From Methanosuratincolales archaeon (GTDB lineage Archaea; Thermoproteota; Methanomethylicia; Methanomethylicales; Methanomethylicaceae), in the NCBI GenBank assembly GCA_014361445.1, contig JACIVQ010000010.1:1-36732 (forward strand): a stretch of DNA of 36,732 nucleotides. The letters run 5' to 3'. Below the pieces are notes generated by a model. The model saw only the letters and a program-made list of their open reading frames with translations, made no database searches and had not been told where the DNA came from. Position 1 is the first letter of the stretch. Each line of letters begins with the position of its first letter. Of this stretch, positions 7,420-15,920 are shown in pieces. The position numbers were made by a program, and so were the translations under genes.

Positions 7420-7797
7420 GTGATCACTGCATGTGTGGATAAAGAAAAGCAAATCGTTGGCAAACATGTGTACGGAAACCTTTACGGATGCGACCCGAAA
7501 CTCATCGACGATGAATCGTTTCTTAAGAGTATTGTTATAGAGGCTGCGAAACTTGCAAGAATGACCATCTGGGACACAAAAACTTGGAAATTCGGGGGCG
7601 AAAAAGGAGGCGTTTCCGTGATGGCTCTTGTTTTGGAGAGCCATATCGCGATTCACACTTGGAGCGAACTTGGCTACGCAACCGTCGATGTCTTCACTTG
7701 CGGGGCAAAAAGCGATCCCGAGCTTGCCTTTGATTATATCGCCTCAAAACTTAATCCAAAGACCCTCGTAAAACACTTTGCAGATCGATCAAGCTAA
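7420..7797 (+). CDS. SpeD-family pyruvoyl decarboxylase (arginine or S-adenosylmethionine decarboxylase)
   Basis: This family makes polyamine precursors. The proenzyme cuts itself before a serine and turns that serine into a pyruvoyl cofactor. The cleavage region 'LESHIAIHTWSE' is intact at about residues 76-87, preceded by 'FGGEKGGVSVMALV' and followed by 'YATVDVFTCG', with the usual ending 'HFADRSS'. In crenarchaea two paralogues exist, one acting on AdoMet and one on arginine (giving agmatine). The N-terminal 'GKHVYGNLYGCDP' makes me lean to the arginine decarboxylase type, but I cannot settle the substrate. The GTG start is chosen for length and the GGAGG 14 bases upstream, which is a longish spacing; the frame stays open further upstream. 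It is a single-gene unit. Confidence 0.85.
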   Translation: MITACVDKEKQIVGKHVYGNLYGCDPKLIDDESFLKSIVIEAAKLARMTIWDTKTWKFGGEKGGVSVMALVLESHIAIHTWSELGYATVDVFTCGAKSDPELAFDYIASKLNPKTLVKHFADRSS

Positions 7798-7856
7798 CCA
7801 TCCCTAGTATTTTTTGTTTTTTATCCGATGTTGGAATTGGTGCCTGCAACTTAATG

Positions 7857-7865
7857 CTTAAAAAT
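7857..7865 (+). promoter_or_regulatory. TATA box of the DUF1805 gene
   Basis: CTTAAAAAT lies 24-32 bases before the ATG at 7889, so the message is probably leaderless. No ribosome site is visible, which fits. Confidence 0.6.
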
Positions 7866-7888
7866 TCATTAAACTAAAAAGAGATCTT

Positions 7889-8176
7889 ATGATTGAGATC
7901 TCCCAAATAGAAAATTTAAATGCGATAGGCATAAAAGTGTCCATGCCAGGGGCTCCTCCCCTAATCCTCATAAGAGGGACAAGAGGGGCCCTCTTTTGCG
8001 GTTATTTGAACACCGAGGTTGCGGAGAGGTTAGGACTAGCAGCTGCGATCGTAGGCGGTGTAAAGAACTTTGAGGAGATGTTGGAGAAGCCCGTAACGTA
8101 TTCCACCAGAAAGGCTATTGAACTTGGAGTAAAACCTGGCATGAGTGGTAGAGATGCCCTCAATTTGCTAATATGA
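7889..8176 (+). CDS. DUF1805 family protein
   Basis: This 95-aa protein matches the DUF1805 (YunC-like) family, whose function is unknown. The hallmarks are a beta-rich N-terminus, then '[20 protein letters not shown]', '[19 protein letters not shown]' and the C-terminal '[16 protein letters not shown]'. The family length is normally about 90-100 residues, so it is complete. It appears to be its own leaderless transcript. Its 3' end overlaps the 3' end of proS on the other strand by 9 bases, so the two transcripts converge. I infer no biochemical role. Confidence 0.85.
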   Translation: MIEISQIENLNAIGIKVSMPGAPPLILIRGTRGALFCGYLNTEVAERLGLAAAIVGGVKNFEEMLEKPVTYSTRKAIELGVKPGMSGRDALNLLI

Positions 8177-9613
8177 CCTTGCCACCCTAATGATCATGTT
8201 AGCTTTGGACCCGCAGTTTACACACAAACCTTCTGGGCCGCTCGCATCACCATATGGCCATCCAAGTACTCTTGCATCCAACTTCGTCTCAAGATCTTGC
8301 CCACATCCAGTATTACCGCACCAATGCAGCTCGACTATCCCTCCCTGAGTCTCGAGCACTTTCTTTGCGTCTTCAAGATTCTCCTTCCTCACGACGCGCT
8401 CATCCAGCCATTGTTTTGCCCTCGCCTTTAGATCTAAATCGATCCTCTCGAGGAGTTTTCTCGTCTCTTCCACCAATCTCGTGCGCTCAACTGTAAGCTT
8501 CTCCAATGAATCCCTTCTGACTAAGACCGCTGTCCCTTTGTCCAAGTCCCTCGGTCCCAACTCAACTCTGACCGGTGCCCCCTTGAGCTCCCACGTGAAG
8601 TATTTGCTGCCAGGGGTCTCTTCTTTTCTATCATCCAATTTAACTCTAAGTCCTTCTTTCTCGAGCTCACCCAAAATTTCCCTGCAAGCGCTCAGAATGT
8701 CCTCCTCCTTTCCTTTGTAAACTATCGGAATTACCACAATTTGAACAGGAGCGACTCTGCTCGGCAAAACAAGCCCGTGATCGTCGCCATGCACCGAGAT
8801 GAGTGCCGCTATCACCCTCTCTGAGATTCCGTAGCATGTTTGCCATACGTACTCATAATTACCGTCTGCCTTCATGTACTTTATATCGAAGGCCTTTGAG
8901 AATCCCTGTCCCAAGAAATGAACTGTTCCGATCTGTAGGACTTTTCCATCTGGCATTATTGTATCAAAGGCTACAGAGTACTCTGCGCCAGGAAACTTGT
9001 CCCAGTCAGGTCTCACTGACTTAACGTAAGGTATCCCTAGTCTCTCGAATATTCTGCTGTAAATCTCTACGCCCTCCCTGACCTGCTCCTCCGCCTCCTC
9101 TCTTGTCGCATGTGCGGTATGCGCCTCTTTGAAGGTACTGACTTCCCTTACCCTTATCATGGGTTTTGTGGCCTTTGTCTCATATCTGAAGACGCTGACT
9201 ATCTGAAATATCTTCACCGGAAGATCTGAGTACGCATTTATCCAAAGCTGAAACATGGGGTATATGGCGGTCTCACTCGTCGGTCTCAATGCTAGCTTTA
9301 CATCGAGGGGCGTGGTGCCACCGTGAGTCACCCAAAATACCTGCTCCTCAAAATTCCTGATATGCTCTGCCTCCTTCTTCAACATGTACTCCGGTATCAG
9401 GAGGGGGAAAAGGACTTCTTCATGCCCCCTCTTTAAGAGCTCCTCCCTGATTACCTCGACGACCTCCTTCCTTATCTTGAATCCGTAGGGCGTCCATACC
9501 CCCGTCCCTTTAACTGGGTATCGGATATCATAAATTGGGGCTTCAGAGATCACTCTGTGGAACCATTCTCCAAAATTTCCTGCCCACTGAGCCCTCTCAG
9601 GAGCCTTGCCCAT
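8168..9613 (-). CDS. proS: prolyl-tRNA synthetase, archaeal/eukaryotic type
   Basis: The enzyme charges tRNA-Pro with proline. The 481-aa length and lack of an insertion domain fit the short archaeal/eukaryotic class. Class II signatures are visible: '[15 protein letters not shown]' near the start, '[13 protein letters not shown]' and '[16 protein letters not shown]' in the catalytic core, '[16 protein letters not shown]' in motif 3. An anticodon-binding domain and the C-terminal zinc domain (GNTGCG ... LCVNCG) follow, ending in the conserved tyrosine 'VARSY'. Its ATG lies 17 bases inside the end of endoQ, so both are read from one transcript. Identification is secure. Confidence 0.97.
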   Translation of the reverse strand: MGKAPERAQWAGNFGEWFHRVISEAPIYDIRYPVKGTGVWTPYGFKIRKEVVEVIREELLKRGHEEVLFPLLIPEYMLKKEAEHIRNFEEQVFWVTHGGTTPLDVKLALRPTSETAIYPMFQLWINAYSDLPVKIFQIVSVFRYETKATKPMIRVREVSTFKEAHTAHATREEAEEQVREGVEIYSRIFERLGIPYVKSVRPDWDKFPGAEYSVAFDTIMPDGKVLQIGTVHFLGQGFSKAFDIKYMKADGNYEYVWQTCYGISERVIAALISVHGDDHGLVLPSRVAPVQIVVIPIVYKGKEEDILSACREILGELEKEGLRVKLDDRKEETPGSKYFTWELKGAPVRVELGPRDLDKGTAVLVRRDSLEKLTVERTRLVEETRKLLERIDLDLKARAKQWLDERVVRKENLEDAKKVLETQGGIVELHWCGNTGCGQDLETKLDARVLGWPYGDASGPEGLCVNCGSKANMIIRVARSY

Positions 9614-10892
9614 TTGAATCTACCTTCCAATAATTGATATAATCTTCTAGGTTCTTTGGCCTCCTTAAAAAATTCACTCTTCCAATCCCCTCGTCAATTT
9701 CTATCTTTCCATAGACCCCATCATAGCCTGGCAGGATCCGGATGCGATTCTCTCTATTCAAAATTATCAGTCTTGCCAAATCTCTCCCACAAACCCTTTC
9801 AAGCTCTTCCATTGGAACCTCCAACAAAACCTGCAACTCATTACTGAATTTTTTTAGGATGTCCCAGTAAGCCCTTTGGACCTCTGCGGAGAATGGATCC
9901 TTGCCTAAATGAGTGGCTATTATGTCGCTGAGAGGTAGAATCTTTATATAACTCTGCCTTTTTTCTGGTATCCCCCCCTCGGGTCTGTCAGCAAGCTCTT
10001 CGACCCTTTCTGCAACTCCCTTAGTCATTTTTTTACCGCAAACTGGGCACACGCCTTTTAACCTGATAGCCTCGTTTGGTGGGACCGATACTTTGCAATT
10101 CCTGTGCCCTGTCCAATGATACTTACCATAAGCCGGATCCACCTCTATAGTTGTCACCCTATTTTTGCCTTCCATTATGGCCTTTGCGATGTCTGAGTAC
10201 GTGAGGTCCTGAACCTCTATTATGTTCGCTTCCCTACCAAGCCTCCAAGGGCTCGGGCTGTGGCTGTCGCTGTTGGACACTAAAGTGAAGGAGTCTAAAG
10301 CACTGACCCTCCAGTTCATAGGCGGGTCTGAAGATAGTCCTGTCTCTAATGCGTAAACATGTGGCGTCTGGTCATCATAACACTCCTCGATCCTGTTGAC
10401 GCCCCCTCTGTCCCCGAAGAGCGAGAACCATGGCGTCCAAATATGTGCTGGGATGACGAGGCACTCCTCCCCGAACTCCACTATCTCCTCGACCAGTTGT
10501 GCTCCTGTCATAGAGAGATTGGGCCTGCCGTCTGCTTCCAAGTCTCCATATTTGGCCAGCCTCTCGCAGACCTGCTCAGCAATCTCGAGCGATGGCAATA
10601 GTATCAGATGATGGATTCTTCTTGTTTTTCTTTCAAATTCAAAGTTAGTGCAGACTTCACCAGAGACCAAAAATCTAGTATTGCCATTCTCCATCCTGTA
10701 GAGCCCGTCTTCCTCCCTTAAACTCTTCAGCTCCTCCCTCCATTTGCGATGAGTAAAATCCCCTGTACCCAGAACGTTTATCCCCTTGACAGAGGCGCCT
10801 CTCTCCAAATTTTTCAAAGTCATATCCTTGCTAGTCGCCCTACTGTATGGGCTATGGATGTGCAGGTCTGCCACAATTCTCGTTGGAACCAC
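9597..10892 (-). CDS. endonuclease Q, PHP-domain DNA repair nuclease
   Basis: EndoQ cuts DNA 5' of deaminated bases (hypoxanthine, uracil, xanthine) and abasic sites; it was described in Thermococcales. This 431-aa protein has the expected layout. An N-terminal PHP domain carries metal-binding motifs 'DLHIHSPYS' (about 9-17), 'GTGDFTH' and '[11 protein letters not shown]'. A zinc-finger region ('HRNCKV' then '[10 protein letters not shown]', about 262-290) and a helical C-terminus follow. Length matches the family. It leads the endoQ-proS operon and is divergent from the operon that begins at 10976. The start at 10892 is a GTG or ATG-like choice made by the track; a start at 'IVADLHIHS' a few codons later is also possible. 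EndoQ also occurs in some bacteria. Confidence 0.88.
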   Translation of the reverse strand: MVPTRIVADLHIHSPYSRATSKDMTLKNLERGASVKGINVLGTGDFTHRKWREELKSLREEDGLYRMENGNTRFLVSGEVCTNFEFERKTRRIHHLILLPSLEIAEQVCERLAKYGDLEADGRPNLSMTGAQLVEEIVEFGEECLVIPAHIWTPWFSLFGDRGGVNRIEECYDDQTPHVYALETGLSSDPPMNWRVSALDSFTLVSNSDSHSPSPWRLGREANIIEVQDLTYSDIAKAIMEGKNRVTTIEVDPAYGKYHWTGHRNCKVSVPPNEAIRLKGVCPVCGKKMTKGVAERVEELADRPEGGIPEKRQSYIKILPLSDIIATHLGKDPFSAEVQRAYWDILKKFSNELQVLLEVPMEELERVCGRDLARLIILNRENRIRILPGYDGVYGKIEIDEGIGRVNFLRRPKNLEDYINYWKVDSNGQGS

Positions 10893-10941
10893 TCCCTTTT
10901 ATCCCAACATCGCTTATGCAAAAAATTATTAATACGTTCTG

Positions 10942-10950
10942 CTATAAAAC
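10942..10950 (+). promoter_or_regulatory. TATA box at the head of the hydrogenase/ATP synthase cluster
   Basis: CTATAAAAC is centred about 30 bases before the ATG at 10976, the spacing of a leaderless archaeal transcript. It is the only convincing promoter I see before the cluster that runs to 28098. Confidence 0.6.
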
Positions 10951-10975
10951 TTGGTTATCACAGGGACGTGCAAAA

Positions 10976-11260
10976 ATGGCGCCTCCTATCTTTGCGAGGT
11001 TTTACATTAATGGTCCTGAACTCTTGCAGAAAATAAAAGAAGTCGCCTCCTCAGAGAATTATCAAATTGCCTTTGAGGATCCTTCAAAGAAAGTGGTCCA
11101 CCTGCATAAAAAAGTGAGGGGCAGAACAATCCATCTGCTGATTCACGTGGGTGATGGTAAGGACCGGAGTATAGCGGTTGAGGTTAAGCCAGGGTACGAA
11201 GGGATATACATGGATTATGGAAGAAGGTTCATAGAAAGCTTGAAAAAGGTTGCAAGGTGA
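10976..11260 (+). CDS. hypothetical protein, 94 aa, first gene of the Ehb cluster
   Basis: I do not recognise this protein. It is a small alpha/beta protein without membrane segments: 'FARFYINGPELLQKIKEVAS' looks like a beta strand plus helix, followed by three strand-like stretches and a C-terminal helix. The track begins at 10847, but the ATG at 10976 sits at the expected distance behind a TATA box and the upstream part overlaps the endoQ start region. Its stop is 6 bases before ehbA, and GGTGA inside its last codons serves as the ehbA ribosome site, so translation of the two is linked. A role in hydrogenase assembly or regulation is possible from position alone. Confidence 0.75.
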   Translation: MAPPIFARFYINGPELLQKIKEVASSENYQIAFEDPSKKVVHLHKKVRGRTIHLLIHVGDGKDRSIAVEVKPGYEGIYMDYGRRFIESLKKVAR

Positions 11261-11266
11261 ATCAAA

Positions 11267-11572
11267 TTGGCTTTTATATGGGGAGTACGTTTTTGGTTGC
11301 GTCTGATAAGGGAGATAATGGCTTCCATTATAGATGTAACTAAAAGGTGTTTCAATGGAGATATCGACCCCGTTATAATCCCCATCGACTCTGTCCTCGC
11401 AAAGCCAATTTCACAAACAATGCTGGCAAACAGCATAACGTATACGCCTGGCACCGTTACCATAGAGGTGGATGTGCCAGAGAAGCGCCTTTACGTAGGC
11501 GCCATTAACCCAAGAACCAGAGGCGAGGTCATTCCCTTGGAACCCCACATAGAGAGGTGGCTTGAGAAATGA
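11267..11572 (+). CDS. ehbA: Ehb hydrogenase MnhE-like membrane subunit
   Basis: This 101-aa subunit resembles the C-terminal half of MnhE, a component of Mrp-type cation/proton antiporters that membrane hydrogenases have taken over. The soluble beta-rich part is typical: 'LLANSITYTPGTVTIEVD' (about 48-65) then 'RLYVGAINP'. MnhE of bacterial Mrp is about 160 residues; the shorter form, with a reduced N-terminal membrane part, fits the hydrogenase-associated version. The TTG start follows GGTGA by 6 bases. Its stop overlaps ehbB (ATGA). The letter follows the order of the methanogen ehb operon, which this cluster copies closely. Confidence 0.8.
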   Translation: MAFIWGVRFWLRLIREIMASIIDVTKRCFNGDIDPVIIPIDSVLAKPISQTMLANSITYTPGTVTIEVDVPEKRLYVGAINPRTRGEVIPLEPHIERWLEK

Positions 11573-11871
11573 TTGATATTGCCTCAATAACCGCATTGGC
11601 TGACTCTGTCTTCTTCTGGGGCGCCTTTACCTTTATGGTAGCGGTCGCCATCGCTGGTCTTGGTGCGCTGAGACTCGCATTGAAAGGGGAGGCAGTAACT
11701 TCTCTGATGGGTGTAAGTGCCCTTACAACAGCAGCAGGGGTCAGCTTATACATAATTCAGATCATATTTGAAGTCGAATTTGCTAGGGATACTGCGATAG
11801 CACTCCTTGTCTTGGGTGCCGTGGGCACAATAATATTTGCGAGACTATTCAGGATGGAGGAGGGCGAATGA
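11569..11871 (+). CDS. ehbB: Ehb hydrogenase MnhF-like membrane subunit
   Basis: This 100-aa protein has three hydrophobic helices (about 13-35, 43-65, 72-93), the layout of MnhF-type antiporter subunits. Position between the MnhE-like and MnhG-like genes supports this. It overlaps both neighbours by 4 bases (ATGA), indicating coupled translation. It belongs to the membrane arm that translocates H+ or Na+; the ion cannot be read from the sequence. Confidence 0.78.
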   Translation: MIDIASITALADSVFFWGAFTFMVAVAIAGLGALRLALKGEAVTSLMGVSALTTAAGVSLYIIQIIFEVEFARDTAIALLVLGAVGTIIFARLFRMEEGE

Positions 11872-12350
11872 TTAACGAAATATTTGTGATAATTTACGGC
11901 CTTGCAGTCATAGCGTTTGTGGCATGGAATATAAAGAGGGGCACTTTCATAATAGAACCAAGCAAACTCATCCCGTCCTTAATAATAGTTTTTGTTTTGT
12001 TGGTTGTGATTCTAATCTTAAACGGAGTCCCGTTTGACGCAGCCTTGGGCATCGTTGGCAAGGTTGGTGCTGGCGGAATAATGTTCGCTGGAACCGTGCC
12101 CATGATAGGGGCAGCTGTAGGCCTCTTCAGATTTGGGGACGAATACGGTCCAAACATATTCTATGCAAGGAATCACATAACCGGTGTAATAGATACTGTG
12201 GCCTCTCTTGTCATGATATTTGGCGGCCTCTTGATCTTCAGGCTTGACCTGGTTGCTGTTGGTTTCTTCTTCTTCGTACTCATACCTTTCTGTGGAAATG
12301 CGCTTGCTAATGCCTATTATTATAGCTACCATAGGAGGTTAGAAAAATGA
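11868..12350 (+). CDS. ehbC: Ehb hydrogenase MnhG-like membrane subunit
   Basis: This 160-aa protein has about five membrane helices. The C-terminal two-thirds follows the MnhG pattern: 'GAAVGLFRFGDEYGPNIFYARNH' aligns with the 'GLLRLPDFYTRLHA' region of MnhG, followed by two hydrophobic helices and a 'GNALANAYYYS' end where MnhG has an AHAL.RAAY-like stretch. An extra ~50 residues with two helices precede this part. It overlaps ehbB and ehbD by 4 bases each. Confidence 0.75.
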   Translation: MINEIFVIIYGLAVIAFVAWNIKRGTFIIEPSKLIPSLIIVFVLLVVILILNGVPFDAALGIVGKVGAGGIMFAGTVPMIGAAVGLFRFGDEYGPNIFYARNHITGVIDTVASLVMIFGGLLIFRLDLVAVGFFFFVLIPFCGNALANAYYYSYHRRLEK

Positions 12351-12610
12351 TTGAATTATCTTCAAGTTTCATAGTAATGGCTTATGTCATGGTAGTCGCA
12401 ATAACGGTAGGCGCAGTGGCTGCCTTGCTCCAAAAAGATCTCCTTAGGGCTGCATTCATATCGGGCGCAGAGAGCATCGCCCTTGCATTCTTCTTCCAAG
12501 CACTTCTGGCGCCAGATCTCGGTCTAACCCAGGCTATTGTGGGTACCGTACTCCTTCCGGGAATTATAATCCTTGGGATATTCAAAACAAGGAGGACTGA
12601 AGAAGATTGA
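12347..12610 (+). CDS. ehbD: Ehb hydrogenase DUF4040-type membrane subunit
   Basis: This 87-aa protein has three hydrophobic helices. 'VGAVAALLQKDLLRAAFISGAESIALAFFF' and 'DLGLTQAIVGTVL' follow the DUF4040/MbhD pattern, which corresponds to a C-terminal piece of large antiporter subunit MnhA and includes conserved charged residues in the membrane. It belongs to the ion-translocating arm. The ATG overlaps the ehbC stop and its own stop overlaps the TTG of ehbE. Confidence 0.8.
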   Translation: MIELSSSFIVMAYVMVVAITVGAVAALLQKDLLRAAFISGAESIALAFFFQALLAPDLGLTQAIVGTVLLPGIIILGIFKTRRTEED

Positions 12611-12981
12611 TAGAGGTCACGATACAATTACTGGGCTTCATCGCAGCTGCCGCACTTGTAGTTATAGGTATAGCTGGCATGCTTTTTCTGGACAACCTAA
12701 TCAAGAAAATAATAGCCTTTACTCTGCTTTCTGACGGTGTAAATCTATTATTGGTCGCTTTGGGCTATGTGGAGGGGGGCGTCGTTCCCATATTGATACC
12801 TGGTATGTCTGTTTCAGAATTTGCAGCGAGGGCCGCTCTAGTCTTTCCGGTCGGGATCGTTTTAACAAACATTGTCATAGGTGTGAGCACAACTGCGATA
12901 CTGGTTGCCTTGGCGATAATGCTCTATAGGCGCTATGGCACACTTAAAGCTTCAAAGGTGCTAAAGGGTGAGAGGCGATGA
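12607..12981 (+). CDS. ehbE: Ehb hydrogenase MnhC/NuoK-like membrane subunit
   Basis: This 124-aa protein has three membrane helices in NuoK/MnhC style: the first at about 5-28, the second with 'IIAFTLLSDGVNLLLVALGY', and the third near 'GIVLTNIVIGVSTTAILVALAI', where 'DPxxQALVLTAIVI' would stand in MnhC. NuoK-like subunits form one of the small antiporter-related modules. It starts with TTG overlapping the ehbD stop, with GGAGG 11 bases upstream. Its stop overlaps the ehbF ATG. Confidence 0.77.
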   Translation: MIEVTIQLLGFIAAAALVVIGIAGMLFLDNLIKKIIAFTLLSDGVNLLLVALGYVEGGVVPILIPGMSVSEFAARAALVFPVGIVLTNIVIGVSTTAILVALAIMLYRRYGTLKASKVLKGERR

Positions 12982-14486
12982 GCGCATATCCATCAAACCT
13001 TTGGTCAATCCCGTTACTCGTGGTGATACCGATCCTGGTGGCAGTAGTGGTTAACCTCATCTACAATAGGGCACGCCTCATAAAGGTTATATCTTTAGCC
13101 TCAGCCATTTGCTTAGCATTGATAACACTATTTTCCTCCTATGGCTACCACTGGTTTACAGGACAGCCCGCTCTGCGACCAGAGACCCTTACGTTTACCT
13201 TCGACCCCGGTCTTCCGGCCTGGCGGTTGGCACTGGAGTTTTATTTCGGTCCCCTCCAGCAAGCGATGATATTCATCATGTCCCTGATCTTGATATTTGT
13301 GGTTGCCGTTGCCACCAGCGGACTGACAAAGCGACAAGGTCCATACATGGGCATGATCTTCCTTCTTTATGCATCCGCAGCTATAATAATTATGGTTAAT
13401 GACTTCTACCATTTATGGATCGCAGTGGAGATCGGCAGCTTGGTTGTTGCGGGCGTCGTTGTAGGCTCTGGGACGAGTGTGAGCCACAAGGCTGCCCTCA
13501 AGTATACCTTCTTCTCTGCTCTTAGTGGTGCTGGTCTCGCAATAGCCCTCGCCCTAATATTGGGCCTTACTGGATATCCAAACATCTCAGACGCTATAAT
13601 GTATATTCAATCGGTCAACCTGGGCGAGATGTCTATCATCCTATATGTGGCCTTTGGGTTCTTCGTACTTTCTTGGATATATGCCGGCGGTCTTGCCCCG
13701 ATCCACCCACTCAAATCAGAGGTATATGGGGCTTCTTTCCCACACGGGACAGCCATGCTCCAGACTCAATCAAAGCTAATGCTCGTCGCTATTGGTATCG
13801 TCATGCTGAGGGTCTTCGGAAACCTTCCTTTTGTGAGGGAAGTCATGTTGGCTATAAGCGTGATAACCATGATGCTCGGCGTCGTTATGGCCCTCATCCA
13901 AACCGACTTCAGGTGGATATTGGCATACCTTATAGTCAGCCACAGTGGGCTTGTTACCGTAGGGATCTCTCTCGGGACAACAGAAGGGCTTGTGGGGGGG
14001 ATATTTCAGGCAATAAATGACGTGATTTACATGACTGTACTTTTGCTATGTTGCGAGGCGCTTTACTACTTTGGAGGGAAGACCTCAACAAGACACTCCT
14101 TGGGCTTAGCCAAAAAGGCACCTTGGCTTGGCGTGGCTATAATACTCGGGACGATGGCCGCCTCAGGAATACCTCCGTTCAATGGCTTCCAAAGCGAGAT
14201 CATTTTGATTCAGGCTTCCTTGAAGGCTGGCCTCCCCGAGGTGGCAGCGGTGATCTTGATGGTCTCTGTCACAACATTTATAGCGCTATTCAGGGCCATT
14301 TACCGGTTATTCCTTAAGCCTCCAGAAACCTCGGAACCTATTGTAGAGGCTAAGGTTCCAATGGTCCTTCATGTAGGGTTGTGGGTTCTCGTGGCTATCA
14401 CACTTATAATTGGCATTTATCCCAATATTGTTGTGAGTTTTATAACACCTGTCGCAGAGGCGGTGAGCTTACCATGGTATCTGTAG
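12978..14486 (+). CDS. ehbF: Ehb hydrogenase large antiporter-like subunit (MnhD/NuoN family)
   Basis: This 502-aa protein is the main ion-pumping subunit, related to MnhD, NuoN/M/L and MbhH. About 14 membrane helices are visible. Key residues of the family are present: the glutamate in 'WIAVEIGSLVVAG' (about residue 150), the histidine/lysine-rich half-channel region 'APIHPLKSEVYGASFPHGTAM', and the lysine in 'TQSKLMLVAIG'. Length is normal. It overlaps ehbE by 4 bases and ehbG by 13. The intact channel residues argue for a working pump, not a relic. Confidence 0.93.
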   Translation: MSAYPSNLWSIPLLVVIPILVAVVVNLIYNRARLIKVISLASAICLALITLFSSYGYHWFTGQPALRPETLTFTFDPGLPAWRLALEFYFGPLQQAMIFIMSLILIFVVAVATSGLTKRQGPYMGMIFLLYASAAIIIMVNDFYHLWIAVEIGSLVVAGVVVGSGTSVSHKAALKYTFFSALSGAGLAIALALILGLTGYPNISDAIMYIQSVNLGEMSIILYVAFGFFVLSWIYAGGLAPIHPLKSEVYGASFPHGTAMLQTQSKLMLVAIGIVMLRVFGNLPFVREVMLAISVITMMLGVVMALIQTDFRWILAYLIVSHSGLVTVGISLGTTEGLVGGIFQAINDVIYMTVLLLCCEALYYFGGKTSTRHSLGLAKKAPWLGVAIILGTMAASGIPPFNGFQSEIILIQASLKAGLPEVAAVILMVSVTTFIALFRAIYRLFLKPPETSEPIVEAKVPMVLHVGLWVLVAITLIIGIYPNIVVSFITPVAEAVSLPWYL

Positions 14487-14800
14487 AAACCTTATTTGAT
14501 AAGGTAAAGAAATGGATCAGTTCTTTTGTGGTGGGCAGAGGGTACACTAACATGATGACGGGGTATATGACTGGGGAGCTTCAGTCATTGGTTTTTGCCC
14601 TTATACTCGCCTCCTTCTTCAGGATATTCTCTATACCGCTGGGCATGATCCTCCTTGTCGCTGTCATCGCAGGGATATTTTACTTCGCTCCTATAATAAC
14701 GACCTTGGAAAAGGAGAACAGCAACGACCTCAACAGGGTTCTATTCTGGGTTGTAATCTATTTTGCGGTTATAATCGCCGTTACATTATGGGGGAGATAA
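14474..14800 (+). CDS. ehbG: Ehb hydrogenase small membrane subunit
   Basis: The track begins at 14381, but the ATG at 14474, with GGTGA 7 bases upstream, gives a 108-aa protein overlapping ehbF by 13 bases. It has a short amphipathic N-terminus ('VETLFDKVKKWISS') and about three hydrophobic helices (about 38-55, 56-75, 86-105). I cannot assign it to an antiporter family from sequence. Its position after the MnhD-like gene matches the unassigned small subunits (EhbG) of the methanogen operon, so the symbol rests on order. Confidence 0.65.
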   Translation: MVSVETLFDKVKKWISSFVVGRGYTNMMTGYMTGELQSLVFALILASFFRIFSIPLGMILLVAVIAGIFYFAPIITTLEKENSNDLNRVLFWVVIYFAVIIAVTLWGR

Positions 14801-14803
14801 TGA

Positions 14804-15655
14804 ATGGATCCATCAGAACTCAGAGGAAAGAGGGGAGTAATCGCTGTAATCGCGCTCCTAATAATTGGCGTAGGTCTGATGTCCTCCTTGGAAAGGCTTG
14901 CTGGGAACGTAAGCCCTGGGATAAGCAGGATCTACAACATCTTGGCCTACTTGGTCGCCCCCAATAATATAGCGACTTGGGTCTATGATTGGCGTGGATT
15001 TGATACATTAATAGAGACTGCAGTTATTTATGTGGGCGCAGTCGTCTCTGCCCTCGCCATAGGCAGGGGAGTCGTCCAAATGAAACATTATTCAGAAGAG
15101 GCTCCAGTGACTTCTCCGCCCTTGGAGTACCGGACTGAATCCCTGACAGTCATCCTGAAACTATTTGGGTTACCTGCTGCCATACTTTTGTTATCTTACG
15201 GGATCATGGTGGTCACTGCTTCTTCTACCTCGGGGGGAGGAGGCTTCCAGTGCGGGGTTATAATGACCTCTGCATACCTGCTGGCAGCCATATTTTACGG
15301 AAAGGAAAACCCGATAAGGTTTGGCAAGCGCTTTCTAATCGGCATAGGTGCCGTAGGCCTTGGCGGCTATACTCTCTTGGGTCTCCCAGGATTTCTGACG
15401 TCCGGATATTGGCAGTATAATGTAGGCGCAGATATCTGGAACCTTGTCTCGCCCACTCTCCACAGCATCTTCGGTGATCCGTTTAGGCTCACCCTGTATC
15501 TTCAAGAGGGTGTATTCTACTCCACCCCTGGCATAATTCCACTCATCAATATCGCTGAGGCTTTCAATGTTATCGGGGCGATTGGGTTGATCTATTTTGC
15601 TTTTCTCTATGGCTGGTCGGAGCAACCAGAAGACCAAGAAAAGGGAGGAAAATAA
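14804..15655 (+). CDS. Ehb hydrogenase membrane subunit, MbhE-like plus MnhB-like fusion
   Basis: This 283-aa protein with about seven helices seems to join two antiporter modules. Residues ~45-85 contain 'VYDWRGFDTLIETAVIYVG', the pattern of MbhE/C-terminal MnhA. Residues ~120-200 contain 'ASSTSGGGGFQCGVIMTSAYLL', the MnhB signature. In many clusters these are separate genes, so this may equal EhbH plus EhbI, hence no letter is assigned. A third segment (about 205-270) is predicted membrane sequence of unclear kinship. It starts 3 bases after ehbG and is followed within 1 base by the next gene. Confidence 0.75.
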   Translation: MDPSELRGKRGVIAVIALLIIGVGLMSSLERLAGNVSPGISRIYNILAYLVAPNNIATWVYDWRGFDTLIETAVIYVGAVVSALAIGRGVVQMKHYSEEAPVTSPPLEYRTESLTVILKLFGLPAAILLLSYGIMVVTASSTSGGGGFQCGVIMTSAYLLAAIFYGKENPIRFGKRFLIGIGAVGLGGYTLLGLPGFLTSGYWQYNVGADIWNLVSPTLHSIFGDPFRLTLYLQEGVFYSTPGIIPLINIAEAFNVIGAIGLIYFAFLYGWSEQPEDQEKGGK

Positions 15656-15656
15656 A

Positions 15657-15917
15657 ATGATGCCCGGAGATATAACTCCATTTATAATTTCAATAGTCCT
15701 TGGGGTTCTCTTCGGAACCCAATTATCTGGTAAGATCTCCAAGGGGACAACAATCCTGGTCATAATATTTAGTATTGTCGGCGCGCTCCTCTTCGGCGCC
15801 TTCATGTTCACATACTCGATATACGGCGGTTATATTATGCCTGGTCTTGGATTCGCCACCCCTTTGATTGGCGCGACCATAGGGATCCTTATTGGTAAAG
15901 CTCTGAAAGGTGAATGA
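15657..15917 (+). CDS. Ehb hydrogenase small membrane subunit, EhbJ-like
   Basis: This 86-aa protein has three hydrophobic helices and a glycine-rich end ('GGYIMPGLGFATPLIGATIGI'). The start at 15657 is chosen because GGAGG precedes it by 8 bases; the track began 60 bases too early. The next codon is also ATG (15660). By position before the polyferredoxin genes it corresponds to EhbJ. I see no recognisable motif that gives a specific function beyond membership of the membrane arm. Confidence 0.65.
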   Translation: MMPGDITPFIISIVLGVLFGTQLSGKISKGTTILVIIFSIVGALLFGAFMFTYSIYGGYIMPGLGFATPLIGATIGILIGKALKGE

Positions 15918-15920
15918 GTC

